DNA from: Bacillota bacterium
GTDB lineage: Bacteria; Bacillota_A; Clostridia; DSM-8532
Length of the DNA: 18,339 nt
Assembly (NCBI GenBank): GCA_023424865.1
Contig: JAFADM010000112.1
Location: 1 to 18,339 of the forward strand
Direction: 5' to 3'
The stretch's first letter is position 1; each line of letters starts with the position of its first letter. Position numbers and translations under genes: made by a program. The notes beneath the pieces were generated by a model that searched no databases, was not told the origin of the DNA, and was given only the letters and a program-made list of their open reading frames with translations. Below are positions 9,691 to 17,532 of this stretch, one piece after another.

Positions 9691-11079
9691 ATGTCGTGTG
9701 AATTGAAGGTAAAGGACCGCGCAGGAATTATTAATCCTATTTTTACATGTCAGCCCTGCGGCGCCCAGTATGCCAGCATTGGAATAAAGGACTGCATCGG
9801 TATTGTACACGGAGGGCAGGGCTGCGTTATGTTTGTCCGACTGCTGTTCTCCCAGCATTTTAAGGAAAGCTTTGAGCTTGCTTCCTCCTCCCTTCACGAG
9901 GACGGAGCTGTGTTTGGGGCCTTAAACAGGGTGGAGGAAGCGGTGGATGTGCTTCTAATGCGTTATCCCCATGTGAAGGTGGTGCCCATTATATCAACCT
10001 GTTCCACAGAGGTCATCGGAGACGATATCGACGGCGTCATTAAAAAGCTCAATGAGGGCCTTTTGAAGGAAAAATATCCGGGCAGAGAGGTTTACCTTAT
10101 ACCCGTCCATTCCCCCAGCTTCAAGGGGAGCATGGTGAGCGGCTATGACTGTGCCGTAAGGGATTTTGTAAGCTATTTTGCCCAAAAGACGGAGCCCAAT
10201 GGCAAGCTTAATTTAATTACAGGCTGGGCGAATCCCGGGGATGTGACAGCCCTTAAGCATTTGTTGTCAGAAATGGATGTGGATGCCACGGTGCTTTTTG
10301 AAATTGAAGCGTTTGACGCGCCTCTCATGCCAGACGGCAATGCGGTTGCCCACGGCAGCACCACCGTGGAGGACTTAAAGGGGATGGCCAACGCTTTGGG
10401 AACCATCGCTCTTAATCGGTATGAGGGGGGCCAGGCTGCCAAGTATCTGGAAAATGAATTTGATATTCCTACTATCATCGGACCAACCCCCATTGGTATC
10501 CGGAATACGGATACCTTCCTGAAGAATGTGCAAAGACTGACGGGAAAGCCCATCCCCGAATCTCTTGTTAAGGAGAGAGGCATTGCCATTGACGCTCTGA
10601 CGGATTTTACCCATCTGTTTCTGGCGGACAAAAAGGTAGCTATTTACGGAAGCGCGGATCTGGTTATCGGCCTTGCCGAATTCTGTCTGGATCTGGAAAT
10701 GAAGCCCGTACTGCTGCTTTTAGGGGATGACAATACCTCCTATGGCAAGGATCCCCGCATTCAGGCTCTTAAGGAAGGCGTGGATTTTGATATGGAAATT
10801 ATTACTAACGCCGATCTTTGGGAGCTGGAAAACCGGATAAAAAACGAGGGCCTGGAGCTGGATCTCATTTTGGGTCATTCCAAGGGACGGTTTACCTCCA
10901 TTGACTACAATGTTCCCATGGTTCGTGTGGGCTTTCCCGTTTATGACCGTGCAGGCTACTTCCGCCATCCCATTATGGGCTACGCCGGAGCTCTGTGGCT
11001 GGGAGAAATGATGGCCAACACCCTGTTTACGGATATGGAATACAAGAAGAAAAAGGAATGGATGCTCAACGTTTGGTAA
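9691..11079 (+). CDS. anfK: Iron-only nitrogenase beta subunit
   Basis: The protein has 462 residues, the AnfK length and shorter than NifK, which has an N-terminal extension. P-cluster ligands Cys20 (NPIFTCQPCGAQ), Cys45 (VHGGQGCVMFVR) and Cys104 (PIISTCSTEVIGDD) are in place. Later conserved segments are IGPTPIGIRNTD, GLAEFCLDLEMKPVLLLLGD and the C-terminal KKEWMLNVW. It contributes half of the P-cluster in each alpha-beta pair. Cys23 in CQPCGA is extra compared with CQPAGA in Azotobacter AnfK as I recall it, so it may or may not matter. AGGAAGGA lies just upstream. A short TGATGT/ACATCA hairpin (11089-11104) sits in the gap before nifI1. Confidence 0.96.
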   Translation: MSCELKVKDRAGIINPIFTCQPCGAQYASIGIKDCIGIVHGGQGCVMFVRLLFSQHFKESFELASSSLHEDGAVFGALNRVEEAVDVLLMRYPHVKVVPIISTCSTEVIGDDIDGVIKKLNEGLLKEKYPGREVYLIPVHSPSFKGSMVSGYDCAVRDFVSYFAQKTEPNGKLNLITGWANPGDVTALKHLLSEMDVDATVLFEIEAFDAPLMPDGNAVAHGSTTVEDLKGMANALGTIALNRYEGGQAAKYLENEFDIPTIIGPTPIGIRNTDTFLKNVQRLTGKPIPESLVKERGIAIDALTDFTHLFLADKKVAIYGSADLVIGLAEFCLDLEMKPVLLLLGDDNTSYGKDPRIQALKEGVDFDMEIITNADLWELENRIKNEGLELDLILGHSKGRFTSIDYNVPMVRVGFPVYDRAGYFRHPIMGYAGALWLGEMMANTLFTDMEYKKKKEWMLNVW

Positions 11080-11130
11080 ATGACCCGGTGATGTAAAAAC
11101 ATCAAAATAAATGGACGGGAGGACATGAAC

Positions 11131-11457
11131 ATGTTAATGGTTCGAGCAATCATCAGACCCGAAAAGGTAACGGAGGTTCTGGCAAAGCTTAGTGAGGCCG
11201 GTTTTCCTGCCGTAACAAAGATAGATGTGGTGGGCCGCGGCAAGCAGAGCGGAGTTAAGGTAGGGGATGTGCTCTACGATGAAATACCCAAGGAAATGCT
11301 GCTTATCATTGTGAATGACGAGGACAAGGATAAAATCGTGGACATCGTCCTTAAAACGGCAAAGACCGGCACCAGCGGAGCCTTTGGCGACGGCAAGATT
11401 TTTGTCAGCCCTGTAGAGGAAGCCTATACCATAAGCACCCAGAGCAAAGGGCTTTAA
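11131..11457 (+). CDS. nifI1: PII-family nitrogenase regulator NifI1
   Basis: This 108-residue PII-like protein starts MLMVRAIIRPEKVTEV. I chose the ATG at 11131 because GGGAGG (11117-11122) is 8 bases before it; the in-frame ATG at 11125 is too close. The T-loop region reads VVGRGKQSGVKVGDVLYDEI, and the C-terminal signature GDGKIFVSPVEEAYTI is typical of NifI1. In methanogens NifI1 and NifI2 form a complex that binds dinitrogenase and blocks it when 2-oxoglutarate is low, i.e. when fixed nitrogen is plentiful. Here the gene follows anfK by about 50 bases and is followed at once by nifI2, so the pair most likely acts on AnfDGK. Confidence 0.88.
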   Translation: MLMVRAIIRPEKVTEVLAKLSEAGFPAVTKIDVVGRGKQSGVKVGDVLYDEIPKEMLLIIVNDEDKDKIVDIVLKTAKTGTSGAFGDGKIFVSPVEEAYTISTQSKGL

Positions 11458-11468
11458 GGAGGTTTTTC

Positions 11469-11846
11469 ATGAAGGAAGTAATGGCCATTATTCGGCTAAA
11501 CAGGATTAGTCAGACCAAAAAGGCCCTCCTGCTGGCGGGCTTCCCCTCCATGACCTGCCGTAAAATGCTGGGCCGGGGTAAGAAAAAGGTGGACTTTGCC
11601 CTAACCAAGTATGTCCCCCTGACGGAAACCTCGCCCCGGATGCTTGAGGAAATTTCCGAAGAGCACCGTCTGGTGCCCAAGCGCTTTATAACGCTCATTG
11701 TTCAGGATTATGAGGTGAAAAAAGCTGTGGATGCCATTATGGACGCTAATTTCACCGGAAGCCCCGGCGACGGCAAGATTTTTGTACTGCCCGTATTGGA
11801 GGTTTACCGGGTAAGAACGGGTGAAACGGGTGTGGATGCGGTATAG
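11469..11846 (+). CDS. nifI2: PII-family nitrogenase regulator NifI2
   Basis: The protein has 125 residues, longer than NifI1 because the T-loop is extended (MLGRGKKKVDFALTKYVPL through EEISEEHRLVPKRF, about 34-72). It starts MKEVMAIIRLNRISQTKKAL and ends with SPGDGKIFVLPVLEVYRVRTGE, the PII fold with the NifI2 pattern. Its ribosome binding site AGGAGG overlaps the region of the nifI1 stop, so the two are tightly coupled, as expected for proteins that form a hetero-oligomer. In characterised archaea NifI2 senses 2-oxoglutarate and ATP together with NifI1. Family membership is sure; regulation of this Fe-only enzyme is inferred from gene order. Confidence 0.88.
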   Translation: MKEVMAIIRLNRISQTKKALLLAGFPSMTCRKMLGRGKKKVDFALTKYVPLTETSPRMLEEISEEHRLVPKRFITLIVQDYEVKKAVDAIMDANFTGSPGDGKIFVLPVLEVYRVRTGETGVDAV

Positions 11847-11888
11847 CCGATGCGATTTAAGCAGAGCCTGGAAAGGGGTGTGTTCAAC

Positions 11889-13160
11889 ATGAAAGAAGGA
11901 TGTCCCGGGAGCATAAGGTTTGAAGGCGAGACAGCCAGACATCCCTGTTATTCCTTTGATGCCCATGGCCAATTTGCCAGAATGCATCTGCCTGTGGCGC
12001 CCATGTGCAATATCAGCTGCAATTACTGCAACCGTAAATACGATTGCGTCAACGAAAGCAGGCCGGGAGTGACAAGCGAGCTTTTAAACCCTGTAAGTGC
12101 TATGGTTCGGTTTGTCAGGGTAAAGGAAACCATGCCCCATTTAAGCGTTGTGGGAATTGCCGGGCCGGGTGATGCCCTTGCCAACTGGAATGCGGTAAAA
12201 AGAACCGTCTGGCTCATAAGGGACCTTTCGCCGGATACCATGGTATGTCTTTCAACCAACGGACTTATGCTTCCCGCTTACGCTAAAGAGCTTCTGCGGC
12301 TGGGAGTAAAACATATAACGGTTACGGTCAATTGCCTTGACCCGGAAATCGGAGCAAAAATATACAGCCGGGTGAGGTATGAGGATAAGGAGCTGACCGG
12401 TGAGGAGGGGGCTTCCCTCCTTATCCGGAACCAGCTGGAGGGTATCCGGCTTCTCTCCGAGGGCGGGGCTATTGTTAAAGTCAACTGTGTTATGATAAAA
12501 GGAATTAATGACACCCATATTCCCGACGTTGTTAAAAAGGTGAAGAGCCTGGGTGCGGTTCTCACCAATATCATGCCTCTTATTCCTGCTCCGGGCAGTG
12601 TCTTTGAAGCTTTTCCCCAAACCAGCATGAAGGATCTGAATGGCCTTCGAAGCCGGTGTGAGGAGGACCTTCCCCAAATGCGCCACTGCCGCCAGTGCCG
12701 GGCGGATGCTGTCGGCCTTCTTTCGGAAGACCGTTCCCATGAGTTCAGAGATACCGCAGCCATTCCGCTAAAGCGGGCTGCCAGCGGACCGGGAACAACT
12801 TACAGGGTGGCTGTGGCCTCAAAAGAACAAAAAAGGGTTGATCTGCACTACGGTCATGCCGATGAATTTTACATCTACGATGTGGACGGAGTGAAATCCC
12901 TTTTTGTTGAAAAAAGACATGTTAACAAGTACTGCGAGGGCGTTGAAGATTGCGGCGGCGAGGAAAAGGACAGTGTGGTGGAGGCTATATCCGACTGCAA
13001 TGCGGTGCTTTCCATGCGGACGGGGCACGAGGCCCGCATGCGGCTGGCGCAGCACGGCATTACGGCGGTAGAGTCGTGCACGGCTATAGATGAAGGCCTT
13101 GTTCATGCCTATTATACGCTGAAAAGAGCGGAAGAAAGATTAAAGGCCGCATCGGGCTGA
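11889..13160 (+). CDS. nifB: NifB, nitrogenase cofactor precursor synthase (radical SAM plus NifX-like domain)
   Basis: The protein has 423 residues from the ATG at 11889; GGAAAGGGG (11870-11878) supports it over the in-frame ATG at 11850. The radical SAM cluster motif CX3CX2C is at Cys40, Cys44 and Cys47 (APMCNISCNYCNRKYDC). GIAGPGDALANW (90-100) and the closing QMRHCRQCRADAVGLLSED (263-281) are NifB signatures. Residues about 305-415 (YRVAVASKEQKRVDLHYGHA onwards) form a NifX/NafY-like cofactor-binding domain fused to the C-terminus. NifB inserts carbide and fuses two [4Fe-4S] clusters into NifB-co, the core of every nitrogenase cofactor. Placed in the same operon, it supplies the FeFe cofactor without nifEN being present here. 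Confidence 0.95.
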   Translation: MKEGCPGSIRFEGETARHPCYSFDAHGQFARMHLPVAPMCNISCNYCNRKYDCVNESRPGVTSELLNPVSAMVRFVRVKETMPHLSVVGIAGPGDALANWNAVKRTVWLIRDLSPDTMVCLSTNGLMLPAYAKELLRLGVKHITVTVNCLDPEIGAKIYSRVRYEDKELTGEEGASLLIRNQLEGIRLLSEGGAIVKVNCVMIKGINDTHIPDVVKKVKSLGAVLTNIMPLIPAPGSVFEAFPQTSMKDLNGLRSRCEEDLPQMRHCRQCRADAVGLLSEDRSHEFRDTAAIPLKRAASGPGTTYRVAVASKEQKRVDLHYGHADEFYIYDVDGVKSLFVEKRHVNKYCEGVEDCGGEEKDSVVEAISDCNAVLSMRTGHEARMRLAQHGITAVESCTAIDEGLVHAYYTLKRAEERLKAASG

Positions 13161-13229
13161 ATTGAAAAAAAGGCAAGGCATCGGATCAAAGCACCGGGCC
13201 TTCCAGACAGGATGCAAGGAGGAAGAAAG

Positions 13230-13946
13230 ATGGCAGCAATACACTATTTTCAGCACGTACGATTTGAAGGACCGGGCTATATTGGAGAATGGGCCGCAAA
13301 GAACGGGCATACACTTACCGGAACCCATTTTTACAGGAATGACAGCCTTCCCGGTTTGGAGAATTTTGACCTTCTTGTTATTATGGGAGGCCCCATGAAC
13401 ATTTATGAGGAGGCTGAGTACCCATGGCTTGCCGCCGAAAAGCGCTTTATTAAAGCGGCGGTGGAGGCGGGCAAAGGAGTTCTTGGAATTTGCCTGGGGG
13501 CTCAGCTCATTGCCGATGTACTGGGAGGAAGGGTTACAAAAAACCCTCTGGGTGAAATCGGCTGGATGCCGGTTGTATTCAGCGAACAGGCCCTCCGGAT
13601 GCCGCTTTTTGAGGGCTTTGCCTCCTCACCCTATATTTTTCAATGGCATAACGACACCTTCAGCCAGGTGGGAGAAGGTGTCCGTGTTATTGCCGAAAGC
13701 GAGGCCTGCAAAAATCAGGCCTTCATTTATAAGGACAGGGTGGTGGGTTTCCAGTTCCATATGGAGTGCACGGAAACCAGTGTAAAGGCCCTGGTGGAAA
13801 ACTGTGCCGATGAATTAACCGACGGCCCTTACATTCATAAAAGTGAGCGCATACTGGGAGATTTTCATTATTTGCCCCAGGCCAACCGTCTGGTGGAGGG
13901 CTTTCTAAACCGCTTGACGGCTATGGCCGCAGACGGGAAGAAGTGA
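13230..13946 (+). CDS. Class I glutamine amidotransferase domain protein
   Basis: The 238-residue protein consists only of a class I glutamine amidotransferase (GATase1) domain. The catalytic triad is complete: Cys88 in GICLGAQLIADVLGG, and His177 and Glu179 in GFQFHMECTE. MGGPMNIYEE (52-61) forms the oxyanion region. Such proteins release ammonia from glutamine or have gamma-glutamyl hydrolase-like activities; no synthetase domain is fused. AGGAGG (13217-13222) lies 7 bases before the ATG at 13230, which I prefer to the upstream ATG at 13212. It starts 69 bases after nifB with no terminator between, so it may be co-transcribed with the nitrogenase genes. Its substrate is unknown. It resembles free-standing GuaA-like amidotransferases rather than a named biosynthetic subunit. 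Confidence 0.82.
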   Translation: MAAIHYFQHVRFEGPGYIGEWAAKNGHTLTGTHFYRNDSLPGLENFDLLVIMGGPMNIYEEAEYPWLAAEKRFIKAAVEAGKGVLGICLGAQLIADVLGGRVTKNPLGEIGWMPVVFSEQALRMPLFEGFASSPYIFQWHNDTFSQVGEGVRVIAESEACKNQAFIYKDRVVGFQFHMECTETSVKALVENCADELTDGPYIHKSERILGDFHYLPQANRLVEGFLNRLTAMAADGKK

Positions 13947-13958
13947 AGGAGAAGGAGC

Positions 13959-14489
13959 ATGGAGCAAAAAATCAGATATAAGGCGAGGATTTGCGAGGAC
14001 AGGGAGCGAATCGACGGCTTTTTAAGTGAAAAGAGAGTGGGCGTTCTGGCTATAAACGACAAGGACTTTAGCCCTTATGCCATCCCTGTTAATTATGTCT
14101 ATTTAAATGGCAGCATTTATTTTCATGGCATGGGAAGCGGTAAGAAAAATACGCTGCTGGAGGCTAATCCTGCCGTTTGCTTTACTGTTTGGGACGAGTT
14201 GGGAACCGTCAGGGATTCTGTACCCTGTAAATGCGATACCTCTTATTTCAGCGTGGTGCTGTTCGGCCAAGCTCTTGCTGTGGACGAGGTATCCGAAAAG
14301 ACAATGGCGCTTTCAGCTTTAATGGACAAGTTTATGCCGGGGATGTTCAAAAAACCTCTTTCGCCGGTTATGGTGGAAAAATACCGTTCATCCCATGACA
14401 ACAGAGGTGTGGCCGTTTACCGTATTAAGCCGGAGGCTCTTACTGCCAAGGAAAATCCTCTGGACCCCCCAAATATGTTTTCCGTGTGA
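13959..14489 (+). CDS. PNPOx-like flavin-binding protein (NimA/nitroimidazole-resistance type)
   Basis: This 176-residue protein has a split beta-barrel PNPOx fold. Residues 19-52 (RIDGFLSEKRVGVLAINDKD, SPYAIPVNYVYLNGSIYFH) and 56-70 (GSGKKNTLLEANPAVCF) are typical of the NimA-like branch of small FMN or haem-binding proteins in anaerobes. Activity could be nitro-reduction, flavin binding or redox protection; the sequence does not decide. Its start lies 12 bases after the amidotransferase stop with AAGGAGAAGGAG between, so the two genes are coupled and form the tail of the operon. It is followed by the separately promoted aspS unit. Confidence 0.8.
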   Translation: MEQKIRYKARICEDRERIDGFLSEKRVGVLAINDKDFSPYAIPVNYVYLNGSIYFHGMGSGKKNTLLEANPAVCFTVWDELGTVRDSVPCKCDTSYFSVVLFGQALAVDEVSEKTMALSALMDKFMPGMFKKPLSPVMVEKYRSSHDNRGVAVYRIKPEALTAKENPLDPPNMFSV

Positions 14490-14575
14490 AGTTTTTGCAA
14501 TTTTGTCCGGGTTATGGGCATAGAAGCGGACTCCCACTGATTTAACAAACGTCATTTTCTTACTGAACATACATA

Positions 14576-14604
14576 TTGACACGCATTTTGTCATAGCATA
14601 TAAT
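14576..14604 (+). promoter_or_regulatory. Consensus promoter of the T-box/aspS unit
   Basis: A perfect TTGACA (14576-14581), a 17-base spacer and a perfect TATAAT (14599-14604) predict a start at about 14610-14611, exactly where the first helix of the T-box leader begins. Confidence 0.88.
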
Positions 14605-14609
14605 CTACT

Positions 14610-14835
14610 GTGAAGACTCCGCTTTTTTGGAAATTCCAACAGGGAGGCCGCGTCACCGATTGAAAGCGCAGCCGGGAAGAGTAGTAAGCCGGGGAACACT
14701 TCACCTCATACCGGAAATTAAAATGAATACAGTTAAGTGGATGCGGGTTTCCCGTATCAATGCGGGTGGCACCGCGGGCAATGTTGTATGCTCGTCCCGG
14801 AAATTATTGTTGAAGATAATTTCCGGGATTTTTTG
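14610..14835 (+). promoter_or_regulatory. T-box riboswitch controlling aspS, candidate Asn (AAC) specifier
   Basis: The invariant T-box GGGTGGCACCGCGGG is at 14764-14778. A stem III hairpin (GATGCGGG with CCCGTATC, 14740-14758) precedes it. The terminator (CCCGGAAATTA pairing with TAATTTCCGGG, then TTTTTT, 14796-14834) follows. The Stem I base is GTGAAG (14610-14615) with CTTCAC (14699-14704). The distal part has GGGAGG and the loop GATTGAAAG (about 14642-14673). On the 3' arm just before the base helix, AACA (14695-14698) is the best specifier, i.e. tRNA-Asn; it overlaps GAA (14694-14696). No Asp codon is suitably placed on that arm. Uncharged tRNA would stop termination and turn on aspS. 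T-box identity is certain; the specifier is inferred by hand folding. Confidence 0.9.
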
Positions 14836-14852
14836 ATTTGGGAGGAGCAATG

Positions 14853-16586
14853 ATGTTAAGGACGCATCACTGCAATGAGCTAAGGCAGGAACACATTGGA
14901 CTTAAAGCAACGCTTTCCGGGTGGGTGGATACTATCCGGGACCATGGAAGTGTGAAATTTCTGGATTTGAGGGATCAAAACGGTGTGACTCAGATTGTTT
15001 TTCACGACGATTCCATGCTGGAGGGAATTAACCGGGAGACTGTTATTTCCGTATCGGGAAATGTAACGGTGAGAGATGAGGACAGTATTAATCCAAAGCT
15101 GGATACAGGCAGGGTAGAGCTCCATGCCGACAGTATCACGGTTTTAGGACCTTGTAAAAACATTTTGCCCTTTGAAATAGGGGATTCTGTTCTTACAAGA
15201 GAAGAGGTTCGGTTAAAATACCGTTTTCTTGATCTTAGAAACCCTGCAATTCATAATAATATTATACTTCGCTCCAAGATTATCAGCTATTTAAGAAGGC
15301 GTATGGAAGAGCTGGGCTTTCTTGAAATACAAACACCCATACTCACCGCTTCTTCGCCGGAAGGTGCGAGGGATTACCTTGTGCCCAGCCGCAAGCACAG
15401 AGGCAAATTTTACGCTTTGCCCCAGGCTCCCCAGCAGTTTAAGCAAATGCTGATGGTGTCAGGCTTTGATAAATATTTCCAAATTGCACCCTGTTTCCGT
15501 GATGAGGACGCCAGAGGCGATCGTTCTCCCGGAGAATTTTACCAGCTGGATTTTGAAATGGCATTTTCCGAGCAGGAAGATGTTTTGAATGTTGCGGAAA
15601 CCGTTTTATATGACGTCTTTACCCAGTTTACCGATAAACGTGTTTCGGCAGCACCCTTTAAGCGCATTCCCTATAAAGAATCCATGCTGAAATACGGCAG
15701 CGATAAGCCGGATCTCAGAAACCCGCTGATTATTTGCGATTTGACGGACTTTTTCAGGCAGGTGGATTTTGCACCGTTTAAAAATAAACCTGTACGGGGC
15801 ATTGTGGCTGATTGCACAGGCCGCCCCAAGAGCTTTTTTGAAAGCTCCCTGAAATTTGCCACCGGCATTGGTATGAAGGGTCTTGGCTATATTACCCTCA
15901 CCGAAGGTGAATTCAAGGGACCCATTGAAAAGTTCCTGTCCCCGGAACAGAAAAAGGAAATCACTGAACTCAGCGGAATAAAGGAAGGGGAAACGCTTTT
16001 CTTTATCAGTGACAGAGGTGAGGCTGTCAATAAGTATGCAGGCCAGATTAGGCAATGGCTGGGGGAGAATCTCCAGATTATTGACACCGAAGCCTTCGAA
16101 TTCTGCTTTGTGGTTGATTTCCCCATGTATGAGCATAATCCTGCTACGAATAAAATTGAATTTACTCACAATCCCTTTTCCATGCCCCAGGGTGGCATGG
16201 ATGCTTTGGAGACAAAGCATCCCCTGGAAATTCTGGCCTATCAGTACGATGTGGTCTGTAACGGCGTAGAGCTCTCCTCGGGTGCAGTACGTAATCACTC
16301 TCCGGAGATTATGCGCAAGGCGTTTAAAATTGCAGGCTATACGGAAGACGATCTGGAAAAGAAGTTTGGCGCGCTGTACACCGCCTTCCAGTACGGGGCA
16401 CCGCCTCACGCAGGAATGGCTCCCGGTGTGGATCGTATAGTTATGCTTCTGGCCGGTGAAGAAACCATCCGTGACGTTATTGCCTTCCCCTTAAACGGCA
16501 ATGCCCAGGATCTTCTTATGGGCGCACCCTGCGAAGTCACCGAGCTTCAGCTTAAAGAGGCTAACGTAAGCGTACGGCCTGTTTAG
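14853..16586 (+). CDS. aspS: Aspartyl-tRNA synthetase, probably non-discriminating
   Basis: The protein has 577 residues from the ATG at 14853, 7 bases after GGAGG (14841-14845). The ATG at 14850 is also possible; the TTG at 14838 is too close to the terminator. Domain order is an OB-fold anticodon domain (1-105), the class II catalytic core with motif 2 (FRDEDARGDRSPGEFYQLDFE, about 215-235), the bacterial GAD insertion, and motif 3 (GVDRIVMLLAGE) near the end. Residue 31 is His (RDHGS). Discriminating bacterial AspRS usually have Leu here (RDLGG), and in the Pseudomonas enzyme His31 is linked to charging tRNA-Asn as well. If so, Asp-tRNA-Asn would be amidated by GatCAB, whose genes are not in the window. 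A T-box leader controls it. Confidence 0.94.
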   Translation: MLRTHHCNELRQEHIGLKATLSGWVDTIRDHGSVKFLDLRDQNGVTQIVFHDDSMLEGINRETVISVSGNVTVRDEDSINPKLDTGRVELHADSITVLGPCKNILPFEIGDSVLTREEVRLKYRFLDLRNPAIHNNIILRSKIISYLRRRMEELGFLEIQTPILTASSPEGARDYLVPSRKHRGKFYALPQAPQQFKQMLMVSGFDKYFQIAPCFRDEDARGDRSPGEFYQLDFEMAFSEQEDVLNVAETVLYDVFTQFTDKRVSAAPFKRIPYKESMLKYGSDKPDLRNPLIICDLTDFFRQVDFAPFKNKPVRGIVADCTGRPKSFFESSLKFATGIGMKGLGYITLTEGEFKGPIEKFLSPEQKKEITELSGIKEGETLFFISDRGEAVNKYAGQIRQWLGENLQIIDTEAFEFCFVVDFPMYEHNPATNKIEFTHNPFSMPQGGMDALETKHPLEILAYQYDVVCNGVELSSGAVRNHSPEIMRKAFKIAGYTEDDLEKKFGALYTAFQYGAPPHAGMAPGVDRIVMLLAGEETIRDVIAFPLNGNAQDLLMGAPCEVTELQLKEANVSVRPV

Positions 16587-16630
16587 CCAGGTACTCCCAG
16601 TGAGGGTAAAGCTTAATAGAAAATAAATGA

Positions 16631-16666
16631 AACCACCTGAAATCCATTGTTTTCAGGTGGTTCTTT
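16631..16666 (+). terminator. Terminator hairpin after aspS
   Basis: AACCACCTGAAA (16631-16642) pairs perfectly with TTTCAGGTGGTT (16651-16662) across an 8-base loop, followed by CTTT. The stem is strong but the T-run short. It lies 45 bases after the aspS stop and ends that transcription unit. On the minus strand the left arm is followed by only a short T-run (TTTCATTTATTTT), so it might work in both directions. Confidence 0.75.
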
Positions 16667-16717
16667 GCTGGCAGCAGGCTGCCGGTTCCAGTAAAGCAAT
16701 AAGTGAGGAATACGAAA

Positions 16718-17497
16718 GTGAATTTGCAGGTTATTGATTTTCATACGCATCCCTATCTGAGTGACACGGAAAACACATGCATGTATAAAGAGGCTGTTCA
16801 TTTTGAGATTGACGAGTACAGGCACGATCTGGAACAGGCCGGCATCGGCCATATATGCGGTTCTGTCATTGAAAACGATACCTTTTCACCTGAAAAGGGT
16901 TTTGATTACTTAAGAGGCCTCAACCAAAAAGCGTTAAAGCTAAAAGGCTTATTAGGGGAGTTTTATACTCCCGGCTTTCATGTCCATCCCGATTATGTAA
17001 GGGAGTCCTGCGAGGAAATAACGTACATGAAGGAACAGGGTGTTAAGCTCATAGGTGAACTGGTGCCCTATATGCACGGCTGGTCGGATTATTCCTGCAG
17101 AAATCTAAGGGAAATACTGGACTATGCCCAGGAATGCGAAATGATTATCAGCTTTCATTCAGCTGATGACGAGCAGATGGATAAGATGATTTCCGAGCAT
17201 CCGAACTTAACCTTTGTTGCGGCACATCCCGGGGCAAAGGATAAATATACCAGACATATCCAGCGGCTTGCGCGTTTTGAAAATGCTTACCTTGACCTTT
17301 CGGGGACAGGCCTGTTCCGTTATGGAATGCTGGCCTATGGCGTTAAGCATGTTGGGGCGGACAGGCTGCTGTTTGGAACGGATTATCCCATCTGCAACCC
17401 CCGTATGTATGTCCAGGCCGTGCTGCAGGAGCCCCTATCCTCTGGGGATCGGGAAAAAATTCTCTATAAAAACGCGGCGCAATTGCTCGGCATGTAA
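16718..17497 (+). CDS. Amidohydrolase-family (Amidohydro_2 type) metal-dependent hydrolase
   Basis: The 259-residue TIM-barrel hydrolase starts at the GTG at 16718, 9 bases after TGAGG; the in-frame GTG at 16703 has no ribosome binding site. Metal ligands fit the superfamily: His9 and His11 (DFHTHP), Glu114 (IGELVPYMHG), His147 (ISFHSADD), His170 (VAAHPGA) and Asp222 (LFGTDYP). Relatives hydrolyse or decarboxylate small cyclic or acidic substrates; the actual substrate here is not predictable. It is a single gene between the aspS terminator and the membrane-protein/TetR pair. TatD DNases share the fold but lack this C-terminal GTDYP pattern, so I prefer the Amidohydro_2 family. Confidence 0.8.
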   Translation: MNLQVIDFHTHPYLSDTENTCMYKEAVHFEIDEYRHDLEQAGIGHICGSVIENDTFSPEKGFDYLRGLNQKALKLKGLLGEFYTPGFHVHPDYVRESCEEITYMKEQGVKLIGELVPYMHGWSDYSCRNLREILDYAQECEMIISFHSADDEQMDKMISEHPNLTFVAAHPGAKDKYTRHIQRLARFENAYLDLSGTGLFRYGMLAYGVKHVGADRLLFGTDYPICNPRMYVQAVLQEPLSSGDREKILYKNAAQLLGM

Positions 17498-17532
17498 TGG
17501 ATAATTCCCTGCGGCCAAACAGCTTAAATGTA

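Noticed and set aside
14615..14617. GAC as Asp specifier of the T-box
   Set aside because: It lies on the 5' arm of Stem I, whereas the specifier is on the 3' arm; the AAC at 14695-14697 fits the position better.
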